From Mesorhabditis belari (taxonomy: Eukaryota; Nematoda; Chromadorea; Rhabditida; Rhabditidae), in contig CAUEEP010000741.1 in assembly GCA_958450365.1 (NCBI GenBank), positions 504,001 through 568,000 on the forward strand: a stretch of 64,000 nt of DNA. Reading direction: 5' to 3'. The first letter of the stretch is position 1; every line of letters begins with the position of its first letter. The translations under genes and the position numbers were made by a program. Shown here in pieces: positions 1 to 10,500 of this stretch. The notes under the pieces are model-generated. The model saw only the letters and a list, made by a program, of their open reading frames with translations. It made no database searches and had not been told where the DNA came from.

Positions 1-89
1 TCGATTTTGCTTTAGCTCTTAGCCAAATTGGTTTTGTTTTTTATAGATTTGATTTGATTTGGACTTGATTGATTTGAACTGGATTTGAT

Positions 90-190
90 TTGATTAATCA
101 AGAACTAGATTTGATTAATCAAGAACTAGATTTGAGTAATCAAGAACGAGATTTGAGTAATCAAGAACTAGATTTGAGTAATCAAGACTG
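90..190. repeat. Minisatellite, about 21 bp unit
   Basis: About five head-to-tail copies of a unit reading roughly ATCAAGAACTAGATTTGATTA. No coding frame is supported. Confidence 0.85.
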
Positions 191-245
191 ATAGTAGAAT
201 CAAGATAGACTTTAGTTTGTATCATTTAAGCTACAAGCTTAAGCT

Positions 246-600
246 TGAAGCTACAAGTACCCAATCAGATTGTTATCTATTACCCAATCAAATGGTTAAC
301 TTTACAAGTACCCAATCAAGCTGTTAACTTTACAAGTACCCAATCAAGCTGTTAACTTTACAAGTATCCAATCAAATGGTTAACTTTACAAGTACCGAAT
401 CAAATTGTTAACTTTACAAGTACCGAATCAAATTGTTAACTTTACAAGTATCCAATCAAATGGTATACTTTACAAGTACCAAATCAAATGGTTAACTTTA
501 CAAGTATCCAATCAAGTTGTTAACCATTACAAGTACCAAAGTACCATTACAAGTACCAATTGTCAACTTTACAAGCACCAAATCAAGTTATTAACTACTA
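246..600. repeat. Minisatellite, about 29 bp unit
   Basis: About twelve copies of a unit built on ACAAGTACCCAATCAAATGG followed by TTAACTTT. A further single copy lies near 805-830. Short open frames here only reflect the repeat. Confidence 0.85.
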
Positions 601-1192
601 CAACTATCACAGATCTTCGCCAAGAATCAAGGCGTTTCCTCCCCGCCTGATCAACTCGTCTTTGATGGAGAGGATTCTTTCGGAACTGGAAGCTCTGTCC
701 ACACAATTCTCTACAGCAAAGATGGAGAGGTTCTTTTTTAAAATATGAATCTCTAGAACCATTCAGTAGACAAAAATCTAGTTCTAACTTAGTTTCAAAA
801 AGCTTACAAGTACCAAGTCAAGTTGCTTTTAAACTCCCAAAAATTTCTAGGAACGTGCCACTCACATCCAACGCTCCTCGACCGCCTAGGAAAGCCCTCT
901 CGTAAACTTTTGACTTGTAAATCTTGTAAATTTGAAAATTTCAAACCATTTTCTTTGAAAGATTCTAATTTTCACTCGTGGGAATTAGTTTGAAAAAAGA
1001 TTTACAAGTCAAAAATGACATCACTTTTCTATTGCTCATTTCGTAAAAATTAGTGTCTTTTTTGTATGATTTACTGCTTATTTTGATAAGAAAAGAAACT
1101 TTTTGTATGTTTTTTTATAGTTTTTCAACTATAATCTGTTCTAAAACATCACAAAAACTCTAAAAAATCGATCTCAAATTAAACCGATTACA
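601..1192. other. Intergenic, AT-rich, with one small foldback
   Basis: No gene is seen. An inverted repeat pairs TTTGACTTGTAAATCTT near 907-924 with AAGATTTACAAGTCAAA near 997-1014, making a stem-loop of about 105 bp. Confidence 0.6.
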
Positions 1193-1647
1193 ATCTAAGG
1201 AAGGCAGCAGGCGATCTAAGGAAGGCAGCAAATTACCCCACTCTCAATTCGAGGAGGTAGTGACAACAACTAACGAGACTGTGCACTTCGGTGTCATTTA
1301 TTAGATTCACCAACCGCTTCGGCGTCAAGTGATGATTCTGAATATCTTGCAGACCGCATGCAGATCGTTACCGCATGTGTAAGTGGCGGCAATTCGCGAA
1401 ATGAACTGCCCTATCAACTTTTGATGGTAGTTTAGTTGACTACCATGGTCGTAACGGGTAACGGAGGATCAGGTTTTGACTCCGGAGAGGATGCCTGAGA
1501 AACGGCAACCACATCTAAGGAAGGCAGCAGACGCGCAAATTACCCCACTCTCAATTCGAGGAGGTAGTGACAACAACTAACGAGACTGCTAACGAGAGAA
1601 CAGTCACCGAAATGGGTGCAATTTAAACACGAGGATCAATGAGAGGG

Positions 1648-1835
1648 CAAGTGCCAGCAATCTGATGCCAGCAATCTGATGCCAGCAATCTGATGCCAGC
1701 AATCTGATGCCAGCAGTCTGGTGTCAGCAGTCTGGTGCCAGCAGTCTGGTGCCAGCAGTCAGTCTGGTGTCAGCAGTCTGGTGCCAGCAGTCTGGTGCCA
1801 GCAGTCTGGTGTCAGCAGTCTGGTGCCAGCAGCCG
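1648..1835. repeat. 14 bp array derived from 18S rRNA (helix 18 region)
   Basis: Repeats of GCCAGCAGTCTGGT. The unit equals the rRNA stretch AGTCTGGTGCCAGCAG found once in normal 18S just before the conserved 530-loop sequence, so the array grew from the pseudogene itself. Confidence 0.9.
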
Positions 1836-1898
1836 CGGTAATTCCAGCTCTCAAAGTGTATGTCATTATTGCTGCGGGGTGAAAAGCTCGTAGTTGGC

Positions 1899-2080
1899 TC
1901 TGAGCCTTTGGATCTGAGCCTTTGGATCTGAGCCTTTGGATCTGAGCCTTTGGATCTGAGCCTTTGGATCTGAGCCTTTGGATCTGAGCCTTTGGATCTG
2001 AGCCTTTGGATCTGAGCCTTTGGATCTGAGCCTTTGGATCTGAGCCTTTGGATCTGAGCCTTTGGATCTGAGCCTTTGGA
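1899..2080. repeat. 14 bp array derived from 18S rRNA
   Basis: Thirteen near-perfect copies of TCTGAGCCTTTGGA directly after AGCTCGTAGTTGG. In nematode 18S this stretch (GGATCTGAGCCTTTGGAT) is single copy, so this is a second, independent expansion within the same pseudogene. Confidence 0.9.
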
Positions 2081-2092
2081 TACTCGAGTCAC

Positions 2093-2730
2093 TTTCCTTC
2101 ATTTCCATCACTTTACCTATAAAGGATTGCGAAATCATTGAAATCAAGTCAAAACTCGATTTTATCTGAGTCATCTTTTTTTACTGATTAGATCATAAAC
2201 TTTAAAATCGATCTAGGATTCTTTGTAGATCATTTTGTAAAATGTAAAATGTAAAATGTAAAACTAAATGCTGACTTTCTTTCCAACCAAATGATTGACG
2301 CGTGCCCAGCTTTCGAAAAAAAGAATTTTACGATCATTTATCGATTATTTATAATCCACTTTGTTATTTAAACTATTTAAAAATCAATTTTAAATAGTTT
2401 AAATATTTATTTCTCTATTTATTTCTTTATTTATTTCATTTTTATCTAATCTTTTTCGATTTTTTCAATCAAAAGTGAAAATTTTGGTTTCTAGGGTAAT
2501 CGAAATGAAAAAAGAAATGAAAAGAAAAAGCCTTGACCTGAAAAAAAAAAAACTCGCTCATTCTCTCGCAGCTAAATGGGATAAAAGGGGATGTGAGAAA
2601 GGGGAAATTAACAGAAAATCATCAAATCATTCACAACTCATTCACAAATCATTTCCTCATTTGAGTTAAAGCTTTCAAAAAATGAATCGGGTTGGTTATG
2701 TTTTAAAAAGGCTCACATCCGCAAATGAAC
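2093..2730. other. AT-rich intergenic stretch, no gene seen
   Basis: Homopolymer-rich DNA with a short GTAAAAT repeat near 2236-2263. The 64-codon frame at 2475-2669 is low-complexity and has no supporting feature. Confidence 0.5.
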
Positions 2731-3167
2731 TACATACCGTAAATACTTTAATGGTACCCCACCGCCCTCGTACAGTCGCGTAGTCATATTTTATTTTTTT
2801 CAAAGCGTCTGTACCTTCAAAGCGCTCGTACTTTCAAAGCGCGTCCGTACTTTCAAAGCGTCCGTACTTTCAAAGCGCGTCCGTACTTTCAAAGCGCGTC
2901 CGTACTTTCAAAGCGCGTCCGTACTTTCAAAGCGCGTCCGTACTTTCAAAGCGCGTCCGTACTTTCAAAGGGTCCGTACTTTCAAAGCGTACTTTCAAAG
3001 CGCCCGTCTTTGGTATCAAAAAATAGCCCTGAATCTCAGCTATTTTTTGATACCTAAATGCGCATTTTAGCTTAAACCAGTGTCGAGAAAAACTCGTTCA
3101 AAGCTAGAGCTACGCAACACTCCGCACCGTCATTATGGGGCGTACTATTACAGTATTTACGGTATGT
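2731..3167. mobile_element. Family A MITE, copy 1, with internal array
   Basis: The ends are inverted: ATACCGTAAATACT at about 2736 and AGTATTTACGGTAT at about 3152-3167. Shared internal landmarks with the copies at 11805-12040 and 16445-16693 are CGTACAGTCGCGTAG, a hairpin reading AGCTATTTTTTGATACC, and AGAAAAACTCGTTCAAAGCT. A 19 bp unit (ACTTTCAAAGCGCGTCCGT) has expanded at about 2808-3003. No transposase is present. Confidence 0.8.
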
Positions 3168-3386
3168 TTTCGTGTACTTTCTTCGTGTAAACACACCCAT
3201 TCTAGCGCAGTGAATTCATCGTTTTTTTTTTCTTCATTTCTCAAGCGTCTTACATAGTGGATAGTAGGCCAGGAAATGCGTGTTTACACGAGCATAAAGT
3301 GCACTAAACTTCTATTTAAACTCGAGTAGGCAAAGTACATCACACTTCTACGTATTTCAAGATTACAATCATTCTATCTTTTTCAG

Positions 3387-5018
3387 TCAAAATCCGACTC
3401 GGAATGGTTCCAGCATTTGGCTCACTTCTCCGTCTTTACAAGCTTTTGTTGCCTCCTTTTTCTCTCAATCACAATTCCCGGTTTGTATCTTCGATCAATC
3501 GATGAACAAACAATGTTGCACGAAAGAGCGATGGTGTTTAAGGTGAGAGAATCTGTTTAGAGATCTATTTAGAGATCTATTTAGAGATCTATTTAGAGAT
3601 CCATTTAGAGATCTATCTAGAGATCTATCTAGAGATCTAGAGATCTATCTAGAGATCTAGAGATCTATCTAGAGATCTAGAGATCCATCTAGAGATCTAG
3701 AGATCTATCTAGAGATCTATCTAGAGATCTATCTAGAGATCTAGAGATCCATCTAGAGATCTAGAGATCTATCTAGAGATCTATCTAGAGATCTATCTAG
3801 AGATCTATCTAGAGATCTATCTAGAGATCTATCTAGAGATCTATCTAGAGATCTAGAGATCTATCTAGAGATCCATTTAGAGATCTATCTAGAGATCTAT
3901 CTAGAGATCTATCTAGAGATCTAGAGATCTATCTAGAGAAATTAGTATCAAAAATTTCAAGGAGATCACGAACAAGCTTTGGACGGAAAAGCTGAAACTC
4001 CAGTCAACCCTCTTTGGATCGACAATCACTTTCTTTAGTCGAGCGAAGAGACAAATTTATGATGGAGTTTGCAAGGGTACGTAGAGCTTTTAATAAAACT
4101 TATAAAGTAGCTTTTAGGGTGTGGCCCTCTTGCTTGCCCGTATGGACCCCCGGGCCCACCTGGGTTCTCGGGTTCCGATGGCATTCCGGGAGAAGCTGGA
4201 AATCAGGGGACAGCCGGCGATGATGGAATGGATGTACAACTGGATGCTGAACCGGAAATGCCTTGTGTTGTGTGTCCATCGGGACCAACTGGACCAAGGT
4301 GGGAAAATAGGAGAGAAATGACAAGCGATTGACTGATCAAGAATATCACTAATCGAATCAGCGTACGCGAAAACCCTAGGAACATTTTTTGGGAAAATGC
4401 TAGAGGCGTTTTTGAAGCCCCGCGTATATAAGGCGGTGCGTATATAAGGCGCTGCGTATATAAGGCGGTGTTAGTTCGTTCAGCCAAGTCTAGTACTTGA
4501 AATCAAACTCGAAACCTGACAACCCATTTCCAGAGGAGCTCAGGGTGAACGCGGTCGTCAAGGCAGTGCTGGTACTCCGGGAGAAAAAGGGCCACATGGA
4601 AATATGGGAATGGATGGAGGACCGGGATTGGCTGGAGATGCTGGAGAAGCCGGAGATAAAGGACCTGAGGGACCGACAGGACAACCGGGGAAGACAACAG
4701 TGGCCGGGATTGGAATCAAGGGGCCAAAGGGACCGCCTGGGCCCTCCGGAATGATGGGACCACCTGGGCCTGGAGGTGAAAGAAAAGCAAATCTTGAATT
4801 TAATACTTTGTTTAGGCCGGGGTTCGGTGCATCCAGGAGAAACCGGTCCACCAGGTGCATCGGGTCCAATGGGGGCAGCTGGTCGACAAGGGCATCCAGG
4901 CAACGAAGGACCCTATGGGCCACCGGGTGACGCTGGAATGCCGGCCAGTTATTGTCCGAGTGATTGTGGGGTGTCACAGATCGTCTCAAATATAATGCCA
5001 TCGGAGAAAGCGAGGTGA
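3387..5018 (+). CDS. Nematode cuticle collagen (5' exon not found)
   Basis: Secreted structural collagen of the cuticle. Five exons are read: 3387-3542, 3962-4076, 4118-4298, 4534-4775, 4816-5018, joining in phase to 298 residues plus stop. The first visible exon carries the hydrophobic N-terminal segment (FTSFCCLLFLSITIPGLYL) typical of the nematode cuticle collagen N-terminal domain. Exon 2 ends with the furin-type site RAKR, then QIYDGVC. Gly-X-Y blocks begin at YGPPGPPGFSG, are broken by a CVVC segment, and end with CPSDCGV near the C-terminus. The reading frame opens after a TTTTTCAG acceptor, so the start codon must be in an upstream exon I could not place. Intron 1 is filled by a 390 bp microsatellite-like array. 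Family assignment is firm; the exact paralogue (sqt/rol/col) cannot be named. Confidence 0.92.
3551..3940. repeat. GATCTATCTAGA array in collagen intron 1
   Basis: About 390 bp of 12 bp units (variants GATCTATCTAGA, GATCTAGA, GATCCATCTAGA). The unit is itself nearly palindromic. It fills most of the 419 bp intron. Confidence 0.9.
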
Positions 5019-5325
5019 AAGCTTAATAAATTACGCTTTGAAAAGCTTAGTGGTTACTGGGTGAGAATACTGTAATTCGGCTGTTTACGGGCAAAAGTCT
5101 ATCCCGAAAATTATTTGTCAATTACCGTATTCTCTCTAATAGTAGTGCACCATGAGCGTTGCCTAAAATCTGCAAAATGCGTGAAGAGTGTCAGTCTAAA
5201 ACGTGTAATTTGTGAAAGCTATCGTGATCTTTTAGAAAACGAAAAGAAAACGAAACGAAAACTCTCTAGTTGCAAGCAAAATCGGCAAAAATCGATTAAA
5301 CCAAGCTATAAAAAGCGATTTCAGA
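5019..5325. other. Collagen 3' flank with a family B terminal repeat (5124-5165)
   Basis: An AATAAA-like ATTAATAAA-type signal (CTTAATAAATT) follows the collagen stop near 5021-5031. The stretch at about 5124-5165 (TACCGTATTCTCTCTAATAG then TAGTGCACCATGAGCG) matches the right end of the element at 13709-14465, so it is a solo transposon end. Confidence 0.7.
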
Positions 5326-5670
5326 ATGGAGATCTTGAAAAAAAACGACGAAAACAAAGTGGACGATAATCATTATTACGGAGGGCCGGCTGGGACTGGG
5401 ACGAGTGGATATGGAAGACGGAGAATGATGGGATTGATGACGCACCCAGTGAGCCAACCATTCAGATTACCCGAAGAAGACAACGGAGGATGGGCATATG
5501 CACATGAGATGAGACAAATGCGAGATGAGGCTGTGTTCACCCCAAGACATCGACTATCCTATGACAATACGCCGCCAAAAGGATACGAAAATTTGTTGAA
5601 AGATCGATCGTTTAAAGCGAAATTAGCAAGGAAAATGATGAGGAGAAAAATGGCGATGAATAAGGTGTAA
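5326..5670 (+). CDS. Small basic protein of unknown function, 114 aa
   Basis: Single-exon frame of 114 residues. I do not recognise the family. The ATG follows a GATTTCAG acceptor by one base, the layout expected for spliced-leader trans-splicing, and AATAAA follows the stop at about 5701-5707. The protein has a Gly/Tyr-rich N-terminus (HYYGGPAGTGTSGYGRR), a central acidic/Met-rich part (HEMRQMRDEAVF) and a very basic C-terminus (KLARKMMRRKMAMNKV). No signal peptide or membrane segment is evident. Composition, start context and polyadenylation signal argue for a real gene; function is unknown. Confidence 0.6.
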   Translation: MEILKKNDENKVDDNHYYGGPAGTGTSGYGRRRMMGLMTHPVSQPFRLPEEDNGGWAYAHEMRQMRDEAVFTPRHRLSYDNTPPKGYENLLKDRSFKAKLARKMMRRKMAMNKV

Positions 5671-7163
5671 AATTTTCGTTTTAATTGTTTTAATTGTTTA
5701 AAATAAACCCTTTAAAAGTATCGCAGAAAGCTTAAAATTGCTAAAACACACACACACACACACACAGCTTGAGAACAAATCTAGAATCTATAGAATCTAT
5801 AGAATTTATCTATTTGAAAGCTACGAATCTCCTCTCCAAGATCGGCTTCCAAGATAGTTCTCGTTTTGCTGTTTCGCTAATCAAAAAGTATCCGAATCTA
5901 TCTAAGAGTTTAGACCAATTAAATCCCAGCTCTACTTGGTAGACTCAATAAAATGAATAGCGCCAATCGATTGATTCCTCGACCCTGAAAAACCAAGGGT
6001 AAAAATTTACAGCTGAATATCTTTCTTTGCAACATCTACAAAGCAAAAAAAGAAATCCCTATAAATGAGTGGCGAGGTGTTCTTTGTGCGGCCGCTCTCC
6101 ATCGGCCGCGTAATCGCTCTCCATCTGGCACACGTCCCCGATAGATGGCCGTTCTCTTTCGGCGTCTGTAAAGAGAAAGGACCGGTGTCAACTTGAGTCA
6201 CCAGCGTCAAGCGTCAAAAGTCAGCGTCAAACTAAGCCAGCGTCACCACTTTGAGCCATGCCCAAACTTATGATGTCACTGCAGGATCAATCATAAAGAA
6301 AGCATCTCCCCACAGCTCCTCTCAGACCTGCCCACTCCTTGCGGAAAAGGGGCTAGTTGCTGTTACACAACATTGTTTGAATAAAAACACAATATTTTTT
6401 CGATACTTTTTTTGTTTATTTACATCAGCTTAAAAATCTAGTGAAAAACAGCCGAAAAGCTGAGATTTCAACGAAGCAAATTGGCAAATTCGCAAATTGG
6501 AAAGCTCTGTCAAACTCCTCTTGTATAAACTGCTTCCCCTTTTGGAATCCCCAGCGACTGGCCCCGTCTTTCTGCGTCACGATGCCAAATTTTTGCCTTA
6601 AATTTCCAAATATCAAAGAAGAAAATTGACCAGATTTTTTGCACTTCTATCTCATTCTCTAATCAATTTTTATTCGACAATTAAAGAAGAAAACACACAC
6701 ACACACACACACACACAAAAGATTTCATACAAAGAAAAGAGAAGGAATTTTTCTAAACTTGAACTTCTTTACTCAACGCGTTTTTACAAAAGCAAAACAG
6801 AAAATATTTCGAAAAAAGGAACATAAAGAACTCAAATAAATTTTAAATCTTAAAAATACTTACAATAGATAAGGCTTATCCGTAACAAATAAAAAAACCC
6901 GTTTTGCTCACAACAAAGAAAAGAAAACATTGAAATCGAACGAAAAGCTAACGGTTAAGTTTTGAAAAATTTCAACTTTATAAAGAAAATAATAGATTTA
7001 ACTGAATACCCGTGGAATTGGCTGAAAATAGAAACAAATCAAAGTATTATGTTCTCAATTTATGCTAATTTTTTGTTAGCGTAGGTTCAACGTTGTTTGA
7101 CCGAGGTGCTGTGGTTGAGCCCATCTGGAATCAATATTTATATGGGTTACGGTGGCTTTTGCC

Positions 7164-7223
<60 letters not shown>

Positions 7224-7520
7224 GAAGCATCGTTAAAGGCTTACCGATACGGTAGATAGTATCTTTAGCCTTAACGATACTTGTCTTTTTGCTCCAAAAC
7301 GACTCTTCAACATTTAACTACTTATAGATCATGTAAATATAGATAGTTCAATCTCGGAGTCTAGTCCTAATCTTATCGAAGACTATCGATGAATCAAAAT
7401 GATATCGTTTACCGGTAAGACCTCGTTATCCATGTCTACTTACTGGTATTACTGTTGTATCAACAAGGATAAGCAGCTTTATCTATGTTTAATAAAATAT
7501 AGATAATAGTATAATAGAAT
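5671..7520. other. Intergenic between two convergent genes, with simple repeats
   Basis: Contains (CA)n at about 5747-5766 and 6694-6717, and a perfect CTGT/GTCT tetranucleotide array at about 7158-7221. Open frames here are short and unsupported. An alternative last exon of the kinase gene could begin at 7021 (minus strand), but the protein it would encode is Phe/Lys-rich and looks like 3' UTR. Confidence 0.5.
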
Positions 7521-10500
7521 TTATAAAGATAATATTTTTCTAAATACCCACCTAAACAGCGCCTGATATCGAGCCTTCTCCTCATCGGAACTCTCGCGAC
7601 GAACGATCCAATTGTACTCCCAATGCTCGTCCTTTATCCAACTAAAATTTTAAGTTTCAAATCTTTTGTCATTTCTTAATATTTTCAAATCATCAAACCT
7701 GCATGGTCGAAAAAGTCGTCCCGGATTTCGCTTCAATCGCTCATTGCTGTTCCAAACCATCGGATTGTTCGGAGTTGGATCACTTCTAGAAATTTGGATT
7801 ATTAGTTCACTGCTTTCTCATCTAAAAATTACTATTTGAAGTGATGAATTCTCTAATCTTTCTTCTCTTCTGAATTCTGAATTAACTTCTTCTCCAATCT
7901 TACTTTGTCAATCGAATTGCTCCTGCTTGCTCAGTCAACAATGTAATATCATCATTCTTTTCCGGAGACGATTCCACCGATCCACCCGGGCTTTTCGAAT
8001 CGATTTTCCTTGGTGGAGTCTCTTGATGATCTTCTCCGCCTTCCCATGTTGGAATCGCGTGTACAATTGATCGGATTTTTACGTAGTCTGGCTAAAAACA
8101 TGTTGTTGAGCTAAAACAGAGGTGAAACTTATAGCTAAATCTCTAGGTTATCGGACATTTCGATACGCGCCATTGGCGATACATATTTCTGCTAGGAAAA
8201 TGTTTCATATGCCTTTGTAATCTAACATTGAGCTCAAATTTCTTGGTGTTGAGCTGTCCAATTTCAATATTCTTGGTATCATTAGATGCGCCAAGTTTTT
8301 CTCTGTCGATTGGTATAAAAACTATTTAAATTGCACAGCCCAACACGAAGATATTTGTGTTCAAAGTTGGATTGCCATTGGCAAAAGGGGGAAGCGTGTA
8401 TCAAATGTCCCACAATCAAATCTCTATGGCATCCTCTCAATTCTAAACCCTGAAAAACCTACTGTATATTAAAGCACTTCTGACGATAACTTGCATAGAG
8501 CCAGTTTTAGTTACAAGATCTAACAAGTTTCAAACCCACATCTTCCGTAAAAGCCATCGATTTCGCGTATGTGAAGAGCTCAGCCAGCGGTGGACAAGCG
8601 CTTTTCCAGTCGACGCTCTCTTTAATGTTCCGAATTCGATTATAGCTTTGTTGTTTTGTTCGATATCGACCTTTGTTCTTCGATTCCTGAAATGAGATGA
8701 TTTCTGGCTAGTTAGCATGAGTTTTAAATTGATTCAGTGCAATTTGATTCACTATCAGGCTAGGTGATTCGTCAAAAAGATAAAGCAACCGTTGTGCTCT
8801 GTTGCAACTAGAGGGTACCTCTAACTGCTGCTGCAACTAGAGGGTACCTCCAATGTTGTCATAAAAAGTTCTATAAAATTTTCTATATGAGTAAAATAGA
8901 AGATATGAAAGAATTTTCTAGCGTAAAAATAATTGAAAAATCTAATTTTGTAGATTTTGAGTCTGGGAAATTTCAGAAAACATTTTAAAAGTGATCTTTT
9001 AGAAGGGGACAGAACTTTTCACGCACCCTGTATTTATATTCATTTCTAATGCCCACCTTCCACGGCAGTTCTCCACAACAAAGCTCAGCCATAATATACG
9101 CGAAACTTTCAATATCATCTCGTCGACTCAATTCGATTCCGAGATGAGAATTGAGTGATGCGTATTTGGCTGTTCCGACGAGGTTTTTCCCTTTTCGATG
9201 CGGGATATGCACAAGGTTTTCACCGTCTCGATACCTAAAATATATTTTTTTCCTGGTTTGTCAAATCATTTGTTTAATTTTAAGCTTTAAGTTCCAACGT
9301 TTTCAGCTTCTTCAAACTGCTCAATACTTCAAATAAACAAACCGATATCTCCTCGCTAATCCAAAATCGATCAAAAACAATATCCTTTCATCTTCCTCAA
9401 TACCGATCAGGAAATTCTCAGGTTTCAAATCTCGATGAACGAATCCCCTTTCGTGTAACCATTGCAATCGAGAGATCATCTCTTCACCCAATTTCAAGAT
9501 TGTCTGAAAAAGAAAACGATAGAAACGATAGAAAACATAAATCTTCTTTTGCCACTCACTTGTCGACAAAATGTTCGATCACAATATGTAAAGAGATTCT
9601 CAAGACTTGGTCCCAACAAACTCATCACCATCATCCGTTGGCCGTAGTCCTCGCCAAACCAAAACACTAAAAATGGAGTGATATTAAAAGACGATTGGGT
9701 AATCGAGCCATAATTTATCGAATAATCGAGGTAATCGAGCAGTGTTGAGTGCGTCAGAAAGGGTGGTTTGTAAGCACAAAGCACGTAAAGTTCAATAACT
9801 TGCTTATTCTACTTTTACAAGTTCTAGATCTATAACCTTTCTAGCTCTTTATCTACATCTAATCGAATCTAATCAAATCTAATCGACTCGAATCTAAGCA
9901 CAAACCACGTAAAGTCCAATAGCTTGTTTATTCTACTTTTACAAGTTCTAGATCTGTCTAATATCTAGCTCTTTGTTTACATCTAATCAAATCTAACCTT
10001 TCGGCACTCCATGTATCCCATTCGGTTTTCTTCGTTTCTTCCTCGGTCCACCAGAGAGAACTTTGTACACATCGAACTCGTACTTCAAATGAGCATCCTC
10101 ATTGGCTAAAAATTGATCTATTAAATATAAATATAAATAAATATATCTAATAAATCTAAATAAATGTTTAAGTGAAGTGTATCCTGTTTTACATCCCCAT
10201 GCCAATTGACCTAACCATTTTGAATTTATAATATTATTTTATCTACTTAATGCATATGTTTATCTAATCTACGCTTGAGCCAAAACTATAGCCTAAACAT
10301 TTCTTAAACTTAATCTAAAGACATGATTTTAAAGTAGTCTAACTTGAGTGCACAAAACGCGTGGGGATGCATAAGAGGATAGTACCTAATAAATCTATCT
10401 AATAAATAGGAACAAAGCTATCTATTAAATATAAATAAATAGCTCAAATAAATAGCTCAAATAAATAGCTCTAATAAATAGATCTAATAAATCTCATCTA

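Larger units (their letters stand above)
1193..2092 (+). pseudogene. Rearranged 18S rRNA pseudogene with internal tandem expansions
   Basis: The universal SSU signature GTGCCAGCAGCCGCGGTAAT is at about 1821-1840, followed by AAAAGCTCGTAGTTGG (about 1882). The 5' domain is present upstream: TGCCCTATCAACTTTTGATG at about 1408, GTAACGGGTAACGGAGGATC at about 1450, and GCCTGAGAAACGGCAACCAC at about 1493. A block of about 80 bp (AAGGAAGGCAGCA through the GGAGGTAGTGAC motif) occurs twice, at about 1197-1280 and 1508-1590, so the order is scrambled. Many substitutions against any functional 18S, and two arrays of about 185 bp inside it, show it is dead. The 3' half of 18S, 5.8S and 28S are not seen. 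The rRNA origin is certain; how it arrived (retro-insertion or rDNA fragment) is unknown. Confidence 0.93.

Noticed and set aside
1724..2174. Minus-strand frames of 102-122 codons with repeated PKAQIQRLRSKGSD
   Set aside because: They are translations of the 14 bp rRNA-derived array, whose period leaves all frames open.
6954..7021. Last exon of the kinase gene
   Set aside because: Acceptor is good, but the encoded tail is Phe/Lys-rich and does not close in frame cleanly; reading through the preceding exon to the stop at 7521 is simpler.
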